61,784 bases of DNA, taken from the NCBI GenBank assembly GCA_947478805.1, contig CANJXQ010000009.1, forward strand, positions 1 through 61,784, in the 5' to 3' direction. Of the stretch, positions 34,927 to 44,131 are shown one piece after another (position 1 is the first letter of the stretch; each line of letters opens with the position of its first letter). This DNA is from Betaproteobacteria bacterium. GTDB taxonomy: Bacteria > Pseudomonadota > Gammaproteobacteria > Burkholderiales > SG8-39. Under the pieces are notes generated by a model that was not told where the DNA came from, did not search any database, and was given only the letters and a program-made list of their open reading frames with translations. A program made the translations under genes and the position numbers.

Positions 34927-35676
34927 TTACAGCGCGCTTTGACCGCCGTCGACCACCAGCGTGGTGCCCGTGATGAAGCTCGCCTCCTCCGACAGGAGAA
35001 AGCATACCGGCCGGGCGACTTCCTCCGGGTAGGCCATGCGCTTTTGCATGTTGGTTTGGGCGGCAATGCGAAAGCCTTCCTCGGTATCGCCGTTCGGTGG
35101 CGTGAAGAGGGGCACCGTGAACGGCGTGCGGATCTTGCCCGGCGCCACGGCGTTGACGCGCACGTGCGGCGCGCCTTCGCGCGCCAGTTGCCGGGTCATG
35201 CTGATGATGGCCCCCTTGGCCGCGGCGTAGGGCGCATTGTTCATGCCGGCCATCAACGCCGCGGTGGAGCTGACATTGACGATGGACCCGGTCTTCCTCT
35301 CTCGCATCAGGGGCAGGGCGAACTTGAACATCATGAGCACGCCGCCCACGTGCGTGGCGAGCATGTCGGTCCACTCCTGAGGGGCGTACTTCTCGATGGG
35401 GTTGACCACGATGTAGCCGGCGGCGTTGAAGATGCAATCGATGCCGCCGAATTCCTTGACCGCGGTATCGACGGCATTGCGAACCTGCGCCTCGTCGGCA
35501 ACCTCGACGCCCAGCGCAATGGCGCGGGGCAGGGTAGCGGCGACGGCCTTGGCATTGGCTTCATGGCGATCCAGCACCACCACCGACCCGCCCTCATCGG
35601 AGAACTGGCGGGCAGTCGCCGCGCCCATGCCCGATCCGCCGCCCGTCACGATCAATGTCTTGCCGTTAAAACGCAT
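34927..35676 (-). CDS. SDR-family oxidoreductase
   Basis: A 249-residue classical SDR: cofactor loop 'LIVTGGGSGMGAATARQF' (about 8-25), 'NAAGYIV', catalytic Ser in 'VSSTAALMA' and Tyr/Lys in 'PYAAAKGAI', C-terminal 'ITGTTLVVDGG'. TAGGAGA precedes the ATG. It lies 21 bp after the amidohydrolase gene on the same strand. It is only distantly related to the duplicated SDR pair at 25-27 kb. Likely role: oxidation or reduction of a hydroxyl/keto group in the island's pathway. Confidence 0.92.
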   Translation of the reverse strand: MRFNGKTLIVTGGGSGMGAATARQFSDEGGSVVVLDRHEANAKAVAATLPRAIALGVEVADEAQVRNAVDTAVKEFGGIDCIFNAAGYIVVNPIEKYAPQEWTDMLATHVGGVLMMFKFALPLMRERKTGSIVNVSSTAALMAGMNNAPYAAAKGAIISMTRQLAREGAPHVRVNAVAPGKIRTPFTVPLFTPPNGDTEEGFRIAAQTNMQKRMAYPEEVARPVCFLLSEEASFITGTTLVVDGGQSAL

Positions 35677-35697
35677 GTCTGGTTTCTCCTATCGAGG

Positions 35698-36891
35698 TTA
35701 CAGGCTGAACAAGCGGGCGGCATTGCCACCCATCAGTCGGGCAATGAATGCTTCCGAGACGCCGCCGCGCCTGAGGTCTTCGATCGCTTCGGCCGCAGTC
35801 CCGGTGTCATGATTGGGATACTTCGAGCCCCAGCTGCCGATGCCGATGAAATCCTCGGGCATGCGCCGCACGGCGCCTTCTCCGGAGGCAAAATTCACCA
35901 GTGTCTGGCGATTGAAAAACACTTTCTCGGGCTCGAGGCTCACCGGGCGCTCCTGGTGGGAGAGCCACAGGTAGGTCTCGGTCTTTTCCAGCACCACCGG
36001 CAGCCAGCTCACGCCTGAGTGGGCGAGCACGAGCTTGAGCTTCGGGAACAGTTCGAGCAGGCCGTCGGCCATGATGGCCGAGAGAAACACCGACAAGTCC
36101 ATGGTCGGGGCGACTGCCTCGGATACGGAATGCCCGACGCCGACATAGGCGGCCATGCGGTCGATGAATGGCGCATTGGCATCACCCTCCTTGACTGCAG
36201 GGCCGCCGATCGGGTGAACGCAGGCGACGAGACCCGAAGCCTCGAACTCCTTCCACACCGGCTCGAACGCGCGCTGCGCGGGGTAATGGTCGTTGTTGAA
36301 GAGCGGCGGGACCAGGGCGGCGCGAAATCCGAGTCGCGCAACCCGCTTGAGTTCCTCCAGTGCCAGGCCCACGTTCTGCGTCGGCAGCACGGCCACCGGT
36401 ATCAGGCGTTCCGGATCTGCACTGGCGAAGTCCTTGATCCAGGTGTTGTACGCGCGCGCCAGCGCCCAGGCCACATCCGGGTTCTGCACCACCGGGAAGT
36501 AATGCAGGAAATAGGTCGGGTAGAGCACTGCTCGATCCACGCCCATGGCATCCATATCGGCCAGCCGGGCCTTGGGATCGCTCGCCCCGGGATTGGCCGG
36601 GTGCGAAGCCTTGGGGTCGAGGCGTCCGATCTCGGCCATGGTCATGCCGGGCTTCCACACGGCATGCCGCGGGATGCCCGAACGGTTCAGGCCGCGTACC
36701 GTGGCCCCGTTCAGGAAGACTTCGTGCGTGACCGGATCGCCGAAGGGCCAGAACCAGGTGCGGGCGAGGGCGCGGTACTCGGGTTCCAGGTACTCCGTCC
36801 AGACGGCGGCTGTTTCAAGGACGTGGCTATCCGAATCGATGACCGGATAGCTTGTTTTCGGATTGGCTCCCACTGGGGTGTTTCCTTCCAT
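35698..36891 (-). CDS. amidohydrolase-2 family protein, class A (A1)
   Basis: 397 residues, a TIM-barrel metal-dependent hydrolase/decarboxylase family (ACMSD, gamma-resorcylate decarboxylase, LigW relatives). Metal residues visible: 'DSDSHVLE' giving Asp21-x-His23, His226 in 'VACVHPIGG', His291 in 'LVLAHSGVSWLP'. The last strand, where the family usually has a ligand Asp ('SDYPH'), reads 'GSWGSKYPNHD' with Lys357 in place of Asp. Start chosen at 36891; the frame is open further upstream into the next gene without family similarity. It lies 50 bp after gene A2. Its closest relative in the window is A5 (53671-54987). Confidence 0.9.
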   Translation of the reverse strand: MEGNTPVGANPKTSYPVIDSDSHVLETAAVWTEYLEPEYRALARTWFWPFGDPVTHEVFLNGATVRGLNRSGIPRHAVWKPGMTMAEIGRLDPKASHPANPGASDPKARLADMDAMGVDRAVLYPTYFLHYFPVVQNPDVAWALARAYNTWIKDFASADPERLIPVAVLPTQNVGLALEELKRVARLGFRAALVPPLFNNDHYPAQRAFEPVWKEFEASGLVACVHPIGGPAVKEGDANAPFIDRMAAYVGVGHSVSEAVAPTMDLSVFLSAIMADGLLELFPKLKLVLAHSGVSWLPVVLEKTETYLWLSHQERPVSLEPEKVFFNRQTLVNFASGEGAVRRMPEDFIGIGSWGSKYPNHDTGTAAEAIEDLRRGGVSEAFIARLMGGNAARLFSL

Positions 36892-36941
36892 GCGAAGAAA
36901 TAGGTGGTCGGGGTGGCGCGGATGGGAAAGGCGATGCCGCG

Positions 36942-38327
36942 TCAGCCGCGCTTGAGCGGTGCAAACTCGCGCTTGGCGTCCTCCTCCTTGGGGAACCAGT
37001 CCGGGCGCGGGTATTCCGCCGGCTCCTCGGTCGCGAACACTTTCTGCTCGATCCCGTACATGCGCGCCGCGTTGCCGCCCATCAGCTTGGCCTGTGTCGC
37101 CAGCGGCACGTTCACCGCGTTCATTTCGCGAATCGCGGCCCATGCGTCGGCCGCATCGTGGTGATAGGCATCGGAGGACCAGATGCCGATGTTCTCGAAG
37201 AGCTGGTGCTGTTTGTAGACGGGCGTCTCGTCGGCTTCGAAGGCAATGAAAAAGCGCTCGAAGAAGATTTCACTGGGAAGCCGCGTGGCCTGGGCCTTGT
37301 GTTCATTGCGGTACAGCGTGAAGATCTTGTCGCACTCCTCGAGCACGAGCGGCAGCCAGCCCGCGTTGGATTCCATGATGGCCATCTTCTTCAGGCGAGG
37401 GTACTTCTCCAGGAAGCCGGATAGCAGCACGTTGGCGAGCCAGGTTTTCGCTTCATGCATGAAGCTCAGGCTCTGGCCTTTTTCCGCGATCTGGTTCTGG
37501 TTCTCCGCGCGGGCAACCAGGGCGCCGGGGCTCCAGTTATGGCCGTTGTCCAGGTGCGAATAGCCGAGTCCGGGGCTGCCGATGCGCTCGCCGGCGGGGG
37601 CGATCAACTGGTGCATGCCCACCACGATGCCGGTTTCCTCCACTGCGCGCCACATGGGCGCCATTGCCGGTCGGATCGGATAGTTGCCCGCCACATCGAC
37701 CGGACGCACCAGGATGGCCTTGAAGCCGAGCTTGGCCACGCGGCGGATTTCGGTTGCCGCCATTTCCGGATTGTGGACGGGTACGCAGGCCGCGGGATAG
37801 AGCCGCCCCGGGTGACTCGAGCACCAGTCGTAGACCCAGTCGTTGTAGGAGCGGGCAACCAGTGCCGCGGCGCGGTGGTTCCGGATGAACAGGAAATGCG
37901 ACACCATGCGCAGCGGAATCACCATGACCTGGTCGATGCCCATCAGGTCGAGGTCCCTGACACGGGCATGCGGGTCACGCGCCCCTTTCTGCCAGACGTA
38001 CTCGCATTGCTCTTCGGTCAGGTCCATGGAGTAGAGCTTGCGCTTGATCTCCTTTCCCATCCCCGGCCCGGCGATCTCGACGACCGCGGGGCCGCGCGGC
38101 TTGGGCCCGCCCCAGTTGTAACCGTAGCGGCCCATGTTCCAGACCGCTTGCGTGCCAATGATGCCGTTCACCATGAGGTTATTGCCCTCAGGGTAGAACC
38201 AGGGCCGGACTTCCTCCCGTTCCCTCTCAGACAGATAGTTCCACTGGTCGGGCGACTCCGTGAGGTGGGCGTCGCAATCGAACACCGGATAGGACTTTCT
38301 TAGCAATGCATTCTTGCTGGTACTCAT
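36942..38327 (-). CDS. amidohydrolase-2 family protein, class B (A2)
   Basis: 461 residues, amidohydrolase-2 fold with a long N-terminal insertion (about 40-120). Ligands: 'DCDAHLTE' (Asp19-x-His21), His239 in 'VVGMHQLIAP', Asp386 in 'IWSSDAYHHD'. The sixth-strand His of class A is replaced by Glu319 ('MAIMESNAGWLP'). AGGAGGCAAGCC precedes the ATG. It is a close paralogue of A6 (56176-57546); both stand next to a class A gene. The reaction is unknown; decarboxylation or C-C hydrolysis of a cyclic acid is the family expectation. Confidence 0.9.
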   Translation of the reverse strand: MSTSKNALLRKSYPVFDCDAHLTESPDQWNYLSEREREEVRPWFYPEGNNLMVNGIIGTQAVWNMGRYGYNWGGPKPRGPAVVEIAGPGMGKEIKRKLYSMDLTEEQCEYVWQKGARDPHARVRDLDLMGIDQVMVIPLRMVSHFLFIRNHRAAALVARSYNDWVYDWCSSHPGRLYPAACVPVHNPEMAATEIRRVAKLGFKAILVRPVDVAGNYPIRPAMAPMWRAVEETGIVVGMHQLIAPAGERIGSPGLGYSHLDNGHNWSPGALVARAENQNQIAEKGQSLSFMHEAKTWLANVLLSGFLEKYPRLKKMAIMESNAGWLPLVLEECDKIFTLYRNEHKAQATRLPSEIFFERFFIAFEADETPVYKQHQLFENIGIWSSDAYHHDAADAWAAIREMNAVNVPLATQAKLMGGNAARMYGIEQKVFATEEPAEYPRPDWFPKEEDAKREFAPLKRG

Positions 38328-38367
38328 GGGCTTGCCTCCTGCGGATTACCTCTGTATGCCTGATGAT

Positions 38368-38389
38368 GCGAGGGAATACATTTCCTCGC
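38368..38389. repeat. G-run hairpin repeat, distant copy
   Basis: GCGAGGGAA-TACA-TTTCCTCGC pairs over nine positions with one G-T wobble and is followed by GTTCCC. It resembles the units at 12823-12930. It lies 18 bp beyond the stop of the minus-strand thiolase-like gene and could weaken read-through into gene A2. Confidence 0.55.
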
Positions 38390-38406
38390 GTTCCCGGTGC
38401 GCCGGG

Positions 38407-39594
38407 CTACGGGTCTACCGTCAGCACTGCCGCGCCGCATCCGGTGGCCGGTCCGCCGGAATTGACGAGGGTTGTCCGTGCCTTCTTGAGTTGACGCTGT
38501 CCCGCGCGCCCCTGCAGTTGCAACACGCCTTCGAGCAGCTGCGGCGTGCCGTGCAGCCGGCCCATGCCCATGGCGCCACCGGATGGATTGACGGGCAGTT
38601 CGCCTTCCAGCGCGATGCGCCCATCCTGGATGAATCGGTGTGCCTCGCCTTTCTTGCAGAAACCGAAGGCCTCGAGGTAGATATAGACGAACAGGCTGAA
38701 GCCGTCATAGACATTGGCGAAATCCATGTCCGAGGGGCCGAGGCCGGCATTCTTCCACAGCGAACGTGCGAGAAGTGCGGCGCTTTCCTCGTAGCTGTCC
38801 AGGTCCAGCACCAGCGAGTGGTTGTACTTGAAGCCGCCGCTCGCCACGCCGGTGACGTACACCGGCTTTTGCGCGAGGTCGCGGGCACGCTCCGCCGTGG
38901 TCACCACGACCGCGCCGCAACCATCCACGGGCATGTCGCAATCCAGGATGCTCAGGGGCTCGCCGATCATCCGCGCGCCCATGTAGTCCTCGCGGGTGAT
39001 GGGCTTGCCGACATGCGCCGCATTGGGATTGATCGCCGCATTGCGGCGGCAGTTCACGATGTAGGTAGCCATGTCCTCGCGCGTCGCGCCGTAGCGGGCC
39101 ATGTATTGCGAATACGCGAAGGCGAAGCGCATGACGTGATTGGCGAGCCCGTACGGGGCCTCGAACTGCGTGTCGCCCTCGGCGCGCGTGGCGCGATAGA
39201 CGCCGAACTGTCCCGGCGGGTTGGCCATGCCGCGCCATACCAGCGCGTGCGTGCAGGTGCCGGCAGCGACCGCATTGACTGCCTCCACCAGCGACACGCA
39301 CATCGTTCCTGCAGTCACCGAGCTGAACCAGCTGAGGTTCTTCAGGCGCAGCGCTTCGGCGATGAACTTGGTGCCGACAAAATCGACGCCATCCTTTTCA
39401 CCGGCACCGATGCGCGACGGGTTGGGATAGTTGCTGATGCCATCGATGTCCTCGGGCTTGAGGCCCGCATCGCGAATGGCGCCCAGGCAGGCGTCGATGG
39501 CAAGCGCACCCAGGCCGCGATCCGAGCGCTTGACCGTGGGCGAGTAGGCAACGCCGGCAATGGCGACCTTGTTTCGCGTCGTCGCCATGTTCAT
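38407..39594 (-). CDS. thiolase-fold protein, Ltp2/lipid-transfer-protein type (T1)
   Basis: 395 residues, thiolase superfamily of the SCP2-thiolase/Ltp2 branch: 'KVAIAGVAYSPT' start, 'GDFVGTKFIAEALRL'-like central helix region and a C-terminal 'LPVNPSGGAMGMGRLHG' block. By my alignment the nucleophile Cys position of true thiolases is Ala95 (a Cys99 is nearby), and the GHP motif is 'GRLHG'. The start ATG at 39594 overlaps the stop of the upstream DUF35 gene (ATGA), showing translational coupling. Ltp2-type aldolases work as a complex with a DUF35 protein; a C-C lyase role is therefore favoured over thiolysis. Confidence 0.88.
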   Translation of the reverse strand: MNMATTRNKVAIAGVAYSPTVKRSDRGLGALAIDACLGAIRDAGLKPEDIDGISNYPNPSRIGAGEKDGVDFVGTKFIAEALRLKNLSWFSSVTAGTMCVSLVEAVNAVAAGTCTHALVWRGMANPPGQFGVYRATRAEGDTQFEAPYGLANHVMRFAFAYSQYMARYGATREDMATYIVNCRRNAAINPNAAHVGKPITREDYMGARMIGEPLSILDCDMPVDGCGAVVVTTAERARDLAQKPVYVTGVASGGFKYNHSLVLDLDSYEESAALLARSLWKNAGLGPSDMDFANVYDGFSLFVYIYLEAFGFCKKGEAHRFIQDGRIALEGELPVNPSGGAMGMGRLHGTPQLLEGVLQLQGRAGQRQLKKARTTLVNSGGPATGCGAAVLTVDP

Positions 39595-40022
39595 GCCTTC
39601 ATCGTTGCGGACAGGCGGAATTGCGGCAGGACGAAACCGCCGTCCATGGGCTCGAAGTCCACTTCGACCGGCAGTCCGATGCGCGCTTCTTCCGGCGGCA
39701 CGTCGAGCAGGTTGGACAGCAGGTAGAGCCCGCGTTGCTCGGCCAGTTCCACCACGATCACCGCAAACGGGACGGACTCCCCGAAGCCCTGGATGCGGCC
39801 ATCGTGCATGATCGTTCTCGCGTGGATCGCCCCCTTGCCGCTGACCGGCTCGAATGCGAGGCGGCTCGAGTAGCACTGCATGCACACCGAAGTGGGGGGG
39901 TGGAAATACGTACGGCAATCCTGGCAGCGCTGGATGGCGAGCTGCCCGTTCCTGGCAGCATCCCAGAACGGCTGCGTGAGCGGCGTGGGTACCGGGATGG
40001 GGCGTGTTGGTTTTGCGCGCAT
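39591..40022 (-). CDS. DUF35 zinc-ribbon/OB-fold protein, partner of T1
   Basis: 143 residues: an N-terminal helix, a rubredoxin-like zinc ribbon with 'CQDC' and 'CMQC' spaced by 12 residues (about 34-52), and a C-terminal OB fold. These proteins bind acyl-CoA and form complexes with thiolase-fold enzymes (ChsH2 DUF35 with Ltp2; archaeal thiolase-HMGCS-DUF35). Its stop overlaps the T1 start by 4 bases. It follows amidohydrolase A3 by 13 bp. Confidence 0.92.
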   Translation of the reverse strand: MRAKPTRPIPVPTPLTQPFWDAARNGQLAIQRCQDCRTYFHPPTSVCMQCYSSRLAFEPVSGKGAIHARTIMHDGRIQGFGESVPFAVIVVELAEQRGLYLLSNLLDVPPEEARIGLPVEVDFEPMDGGFVLPQFRLSATMKA

Positions 40023-40035
40023 GGGGCGGGCGCTA

Positions 40036-41151
40036 TCAGGCGAGCCGGTAGAGCTTGACGGCGTTGCCTGCCATGAGCTTTTCCTTCACCGCATCGCTGA
40101 TTCCCTTCATCTGCTGGTCGATGTACTTGCGCGATTCGGGCCAGGTGCTGACGCTGTGCGGATAGTCGGAGGCGAACATGAAGTTGTCGCTGCCGATGTA
40201 ATCCAGGTTGGTGCAGCCGACGCGGTCGTTCATGAACGTGAGGTAGACCTGGCGGCGGAAGTAGTCGCTGGGTTTTTGCGTAAGGTCCATCTTGCTCCAG
40301 TGGCGCTGGCGCTCCCACTGGTCGTCGCAGGCCTGGGCGAAGAATGGCCACCAGCCGAAGTCGCTTTCGGCGGACACGACCTGCAGCTTGGGATGCCGGT
40401 GGAACACGCCCCCGAAAGTCATCAGGCTGAGCGGCTCCATGGCCGCGAAAAAGCGCAGCACGATGCTGGCCACCGATGTCCCGTCGCTGGGGCTGGCCCC
40501 CATGGTTGCCGGCGGGTTCTTGCCGATGGCGCGATGAAAATGCAGGGGAAAGCCGGCCTCTTCGGCGGCGCGCCACAGCGGGTCGTAATGGCGGTCGGAG
40601 TAGGCCTTGAATGCGGGGTAGGTGGAAATGATGCCGCCGCGATGGCCTTTCTTGACCGCGTGCTGGAGTTCCGCGACGACGACGTCGATGTCGTCATCGA
40701 CCGGGAGCATGGCCAGCGGCAGGATCCGCTTGGGATTCACGCCGGCGAATTCATCGACCATCCAGTCGTTGTAGGCGCGGTAGGAGGCGAGGCGCAGTTC
40801 CTTGTCCTTGAGTTGCGGCAGCTTCATGCCCTGCCCCGGATACATCACGCTCGCATCGACGTTGTCGCGGTCCTGGTCCTTCAGGTGCTCGACCGGGTCG
40901 TAGTTACCCGGCGGCAGGTCGGCAAAACGCACCCCGCGCGCCTTGAACTTGTTGAAGTCGGCGCTGGCCTGCGCAACCGCGCCCAGCCCGAACACGAAGG
41001 GCTTGCTGCCCTCGGCCGTCCAACCCTGGCCGCCGTCGTCGCTGTCCACGACGCGAAAACCCGTGTCGCGCAGCTTGGCAGGAAGGCGCTTTTGCCACAG
41101 GTCCATTGGTTCATTGACGTGCGAGTCCGTGGATATGATCCGGTATTGCAT
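40036..41151 (-). CDS. amidohydrolase-2 family protein, class B (A3)
   Basis: 371 residues. Ligands: 'STDSHVNEP' (Asp9-x-His11), His206 in 'LHFHRAIG', Asp329 in 'FASDYPHS'; the sixth-strand position is Glu262 ('VVSAESDFGWWP'). It is shorter than A2/A6, resembling A4 in length and in the insertion 'NYDPVEHLKDQD'. GAGGGGGACACC precedes the ATG. Directly upstream of the DUF35-T1 pair in the same unit, so it may supply or consume their acyl-CoA-linked intermediate. Confidence 0.9.
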   Translation of the reverse strand: MQYRIISTDSHVNEPMDLWQKRLPAKLRDTGFRVVDSDDGGQGWTAEGSKPFVFGLGAVAQASADFNKFKARGVRFADLPPGNYDPVEHLKDQDRDNVDASVMYPGQGMKLPQLKDKELRLASYRAYNDWMVDEFAGVNPKRILPLAMLPVDDDIDVVVAELQHAVKKGHRGGIISTYPAFKAYSDRHYDPLWRAAEEAGFPLHFHRAIGKNPPATMGASPSDGTSVASIVLRFFAAMEPLSLMTFGGVFHRHPKLQVVSAESDFGWWPFFAQACDDQWERQRHWSKMDLTQKPSDYFRRQVYLTFMNDRVGCTNLDYIGSDNFMFASDYPHSVSTWPESRKYIDQQMKGISDAVKEKLMAGNAVKLYRLA

Positions 41152-41281
41152 GGTGTCCCCCTCGATGATTGGATGCGACCCTGTCGGAATTATCGGTTAC
41201 CGAAGAGCCGGCGGCAATGCCGAATTTGCATGATGGCGCGGGCCGCTTCGCCGCGGAATCACGCCGGTTTCGGTCGGCGCA

Positions 41282-42502
41282 TCAGATATCCTCGTTGTGC
41301 TCGCCGAGCAGCGGCGCGCGCGGCCCCCAGCGCCACGGCGTTTCGGTCTGGATGCGCGGGTGGCGCGGGTAGGTGAAGCTGCGGTTCAGTTCCGGATGTT
41401 CAATCTCGACGAAGTCCTCCCTTGCGATGGACTGGGGATCTTCGAGCAGGTCTTCGGGCGGTCGGGCCGGCCCGCACAGCACGGCGCAGGTCTGCAGTTG
41501 GTGGAAGGCATCGGCTGCCTTGCGCTTTCCTACCCATCGCTTCAGGATCGGGACCATGCTGTCGATGACCGCTGGCGTATTCAGCATGGCGGGGTCTTGG
41601 TACTTCGGATCGGCCAGCTCATCGCACTCGCCGGACGCAAGCAGCATTTCCACCAGCTTGGGCAGGTTGGCCAGGCGCAGCAGCACGATGACGATGGCCA
41701 GGTAGCGCCCATCGGAGCAGCGGACCTGCTGCGGCACGTTGCGTACCTGGTGCCGGCCGTTGTAGATGTAGCGTGACACGGTGGCTTCCGTGCTCTGCGC
41801 GCAGGCGTCGTGTATGGAGACGTCGATGAACTGTCCGTCGCCGCTGGTGTCGCGATGGAACACGGCTGCGGCGATGGCGACCGCCGCATGTTCGGCCGCG
41901 ATGGCAAAGCTGTGCCAGGCCTGCGCCATGAAGGGCGGGGTGTCCCACTTGCCGGGTGATACCGGGTCGTAGCCGATGCAGTACGCCGATCCGCCGAGCG
42001 CCTGGTGTATCAGGTCGGAGGTCTTGAAGCGGCGCCAGGGGCCGGTGAGCCCGAACGGCGTGATGGAACAGTAGATCAATCCCGGCCGGATGGCCGACAG
42101 TTCGTTGTAGCCCAGTTTCAGCGCGTCCATGACGCCGAGGCCCTGCGCGTCGACGATGACATCGGCGGCCTTCACCAATTCGACATAGCGCGCGCGGCCC
42201 TCCGGGCTGGCGATGTCCAGCGTGATGCTGCGCTTGCCGCGGTTGTAGGTCCAGAAGTGCAGGCTGCGATTGCGATCTGGGAGGTCGTCCAGGAAAGGGC
42301 CGATGTTCCGGCTCGGGCTGCCTTCGGGAGGCTCGATCTTGACCACATCCGCGCCTTCGCCTGCCATCAGCAGGCCGCAGAAATCGACGGATTCGTCCCC
42401 GATCTCGAGCATGCGGATGTCGTCGAAGCAACCGGGGGTCGGCCAGCGGTCCGGCGTCGCATGTCCCGTGGTATTGCGTGAAGTCTTGACGTCGGTTGCC
42501 AT
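41282..42502 (-). CDS. CaiB/BaiF-family CoA-transferase lacking the catalytic Asp (C1)
   Basis: 406 residues, class III CoA-transferase fold: 'LLMAGEGADVVKIEPPEG' and 'YNRGKRSITLDIASPEGR' are standard. In family members an Asp lies 18 residues before the conserved 'R-x-x-(S)G-x-G-Q' Arg and forms the acyl/CoA anhydride; here that position is Phe199 and no Asp is close. The next gene upstream (C2) keeps the Asp and lies only 2 bp away. The two may form a heteromer with one active and one structural subunit. The frame extends to 42838, but the start at 42502 fits the gene spacing. Confidence 0.85.
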   Translation of the reverse strand: MATDVKTSRNTTGHATPDRWPTPGCFDDIRMLEIGDESVDFCGLLMAGEGADVVKIEPPEGSPSRNIGPFLDDLPDRNRSLHFWTYNRGKRSITLDIASPEGRARYVELVKAADVIVDAQGLGVMDALKLGYNELSAIRPGLIYCSITPFGLTGPWRRFKTSDLIHQALGGSAYCIGYDPVSPGKWDTPPFMAQAWHSFAIAAEHAAVAIAAAVFHRDTSGDGQFIDVSIHDACAQSTEATVSRYIYNGRHQVRNVPQQVRCSDGRYLAIVIVLLRLANLPKLVEMLLASGECDELADPKYQDPAMLNTPAVIDSMVPILKRWVGKRKAADAFHQLQTCAVLCGPARPPEDLLEDPQSIAREDFVEIEHPELNRSFTYPRHPRIQTETPWRWGPRAPLLGEHNEDI

Positions 42503-42504
42503 GC

Positions 42505-43839
42505 TCAGATCACTCCCTTTGCCTGGAAGGCGGACATCTCTTCGCGCGACAGGCCCAGCAGCTTCGTATAGACGTATTCGTTGTCTTCTCCGAGGCAGGG
42601 GGCGCCGCGCTGCGTGATGCCGCCCGGATGGGCCGGCGTTTTCCACAACTTCGGCGTGAGGTGGCGCGTGAAGGGCCAGGTGCCCAGTTCGCTGTGATCG
42701 AGGTGCACGAAGAAGTCGCGCACCTTGAGCTGCGGGTCGATTTCGAACTTGTCGACATGCGATTGCACGGCACCGGCCGGCACGCCCGCCTCCTGCAGTT
42801 GGTACATCAAGTCGTAGCGATCCTTGTCGACGGTCCATGCTTCGACCAGGCGGTCCAGATCATCCTGGTGCTTGATGCGCGCGTGCAGCGTCGCAAACCG
42901 TTCTTCACCGCTCCAGGCCGGCTGTTGCATGCAGGCGCGCAACGCATGCCACTCGTCTTCGCTGAAGGCCGCGATCGCCACCCATGCATCGTCGCCGGCG
43001 CAGCGATAGATGCCGTGCGGAGCAGCCGGCTTGTAGGGCGAGCGATTGCCGTACCGCTCTGTGCGGCGTCCATTGGCGCGGTAGTCCAGCACCGCGGCGC
43101 CGCCCAGCAACAGTCCGGGCTGGTACTGCGCCTGGTCGATGTACTGGCCGCGGCCGCTGCGATTGCGATGGCGCAGCGCGCCGATCAGGGCCAGCGCGCC
43201 GTAGAAGGGCGGCGTCGTGTCCATGTAGGAATGGTTCCAGGAGGTCGGCTCATAGGGCTCGGGCAGCCCGTGCTGGAAGCCCAGGCCGGCGCAGGCCTGC
43301 GCGATCGGCCCGACCGAGCCGTAGTCGCGGTAGGGGCCGGTGTTGCCGAATCCGGACATCTGCATGTAGATGATGTCCTCCTTGACCGCGCGCAGGCCTT
43401 CATAGTCGAAGCCCCAGCGGCCCATCATCGGCGCCTTGAAGCCATCCATGACGATGTCGCTGGTGCGAAGCAGGCGCTTGAACAGTTCACGCCCTTCGGC
43501 ATGGTTCATGTTCAGCGTGATGCCGTACTTGCCCGGATTGCGGTCGTTGAAGACCCCTGAACGATTGACCGACGCCGAGGGCGGCGGGCCCTTCGGGGTC
43601 TTGGCGAACGGCACCGACTTCTTGCCCATGCCCAATGTGCGCGGATTGGATTCACGCGCGGCGACGCCGACCCCCGCTGTTTCACCGAGCCGGGTGAAGT
43701 CGAGGCGCTCGGGCCACTCGATGCGAATGACTTCAGCGCCCAGGCTCGTGAGCAATGTGGAAGTGCCGGCGCTTGCCAGCAGCCATGTAAGGTCCGTCAC
43801 GCGGACACCTTTGAGCGGTAGTGGTCCTTGTCTTGGCAT
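42505..43839 (-). CDS. CaiB/BaiF-family CoA-transferase (C2)
   Basis: 444 residues, class III CoA-transferase. N-terminal 'LPLKGVRVTDLTWLLASAG' and 'LGAEVIRIEWPERLD' are typical; the catalytic Asp aligns with Asp207 in 'HSYMDTTPPFYGALALIGA'. The enzyme moves CoA between carboxylic acids, here presumably to activate the imported substrate. A purine-rich AAGAGACGAAGCGA precedes ATG 43839; an in-frame ATG at 43899 is less likely. First gene of the long minus-strand run and 2 bp from C1. Confidence 0.9.
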   Translation of the reverse strand: MPRQGPLPLKGVRVTDLTWLLASAGTSTLLTSLGAEVIRIEWPERLDFTRLGETAGVGVAARESNPRTLGMGKKSVPFAKTPKGPPPSASVNRSGVFNDRNPGKYGITLNMNHAEGRELFKRLLRTSDIVMDGFKAPMMGRWGFDYEGLRAVKEDIIYMQMSGFGNTGPYRDYGSVGPIAQACAGLGFQHGLPEPYEPTSWNHSYMDTTPPFYGALALIGALRHRNRSGRGQYIDQAQYQPGLLLGGAAVLDYRANGRRTERYGNRSPYKPAAPHGIYRCAGDDAWVAIAAFSEDEWHALRACMQQPAWSGEERFATLHARIKHQDDLDRLVEAWTVDKDRYDLMYQLQEAGVPAGAVQSHVDKFEIDPQLKVRDFFVHLDHSELGTWPFTRHLTPKLWKTPAHPGGITQRGAPCLGEDNEYVYTKLLGLSREEMSAFQAKGVI

Positions 43840-44131
43840 TTCGCTTCGTCTCTTCCCAAAACGGGTTTCGATTACACGGCGCTCACTGCAACGGCGCAAA
43901 CAGCCCGGCAGAGTTCGGCCGATTATTCATGGAGCGGGCAACATAATCATGGTGCAGACAACAAATGGCCAGCTCATTTTGCCTTGCCTGTGCCGCCATG
44001 TGAACTCTCCTGGCGCAGGATGGCGCGTACGAACATCGGCCTGTGTGTTATACATTGCGGCATTGCCTGGGGAGGCAATGCGTTGCGTATTGCGCGCTTC
44101 GCTGCTGGTGTCAAATCGAGGAGGGGGGTCT
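43840..44131. promoter_or_regulatory. divergent intergenic region between the two main catabolic runs
   Basis: A 292-bp gap with start codons facing away on both sides, so promoters for the minus-strand run (CoA-transferases to caspase) and the plus-strand run (Bug receptor onward) should be here. A perfect hairpin CATTGCCT-GGGG-AGGCAATG lies at 44061-44080 in the leader of the Bug gene. A TTATACAT stretch (about 44047-44054) might be a -10 region. No coding remnant is seen. Confidence 0.4.

Noticed and set aside
38407-39594. Naming T1 as an acetyl-CoA acetyltransferase
   Set aside because: The nucleophile and GHP motifs do not match true thiolases, and the DUF35 partner points to a lyase.
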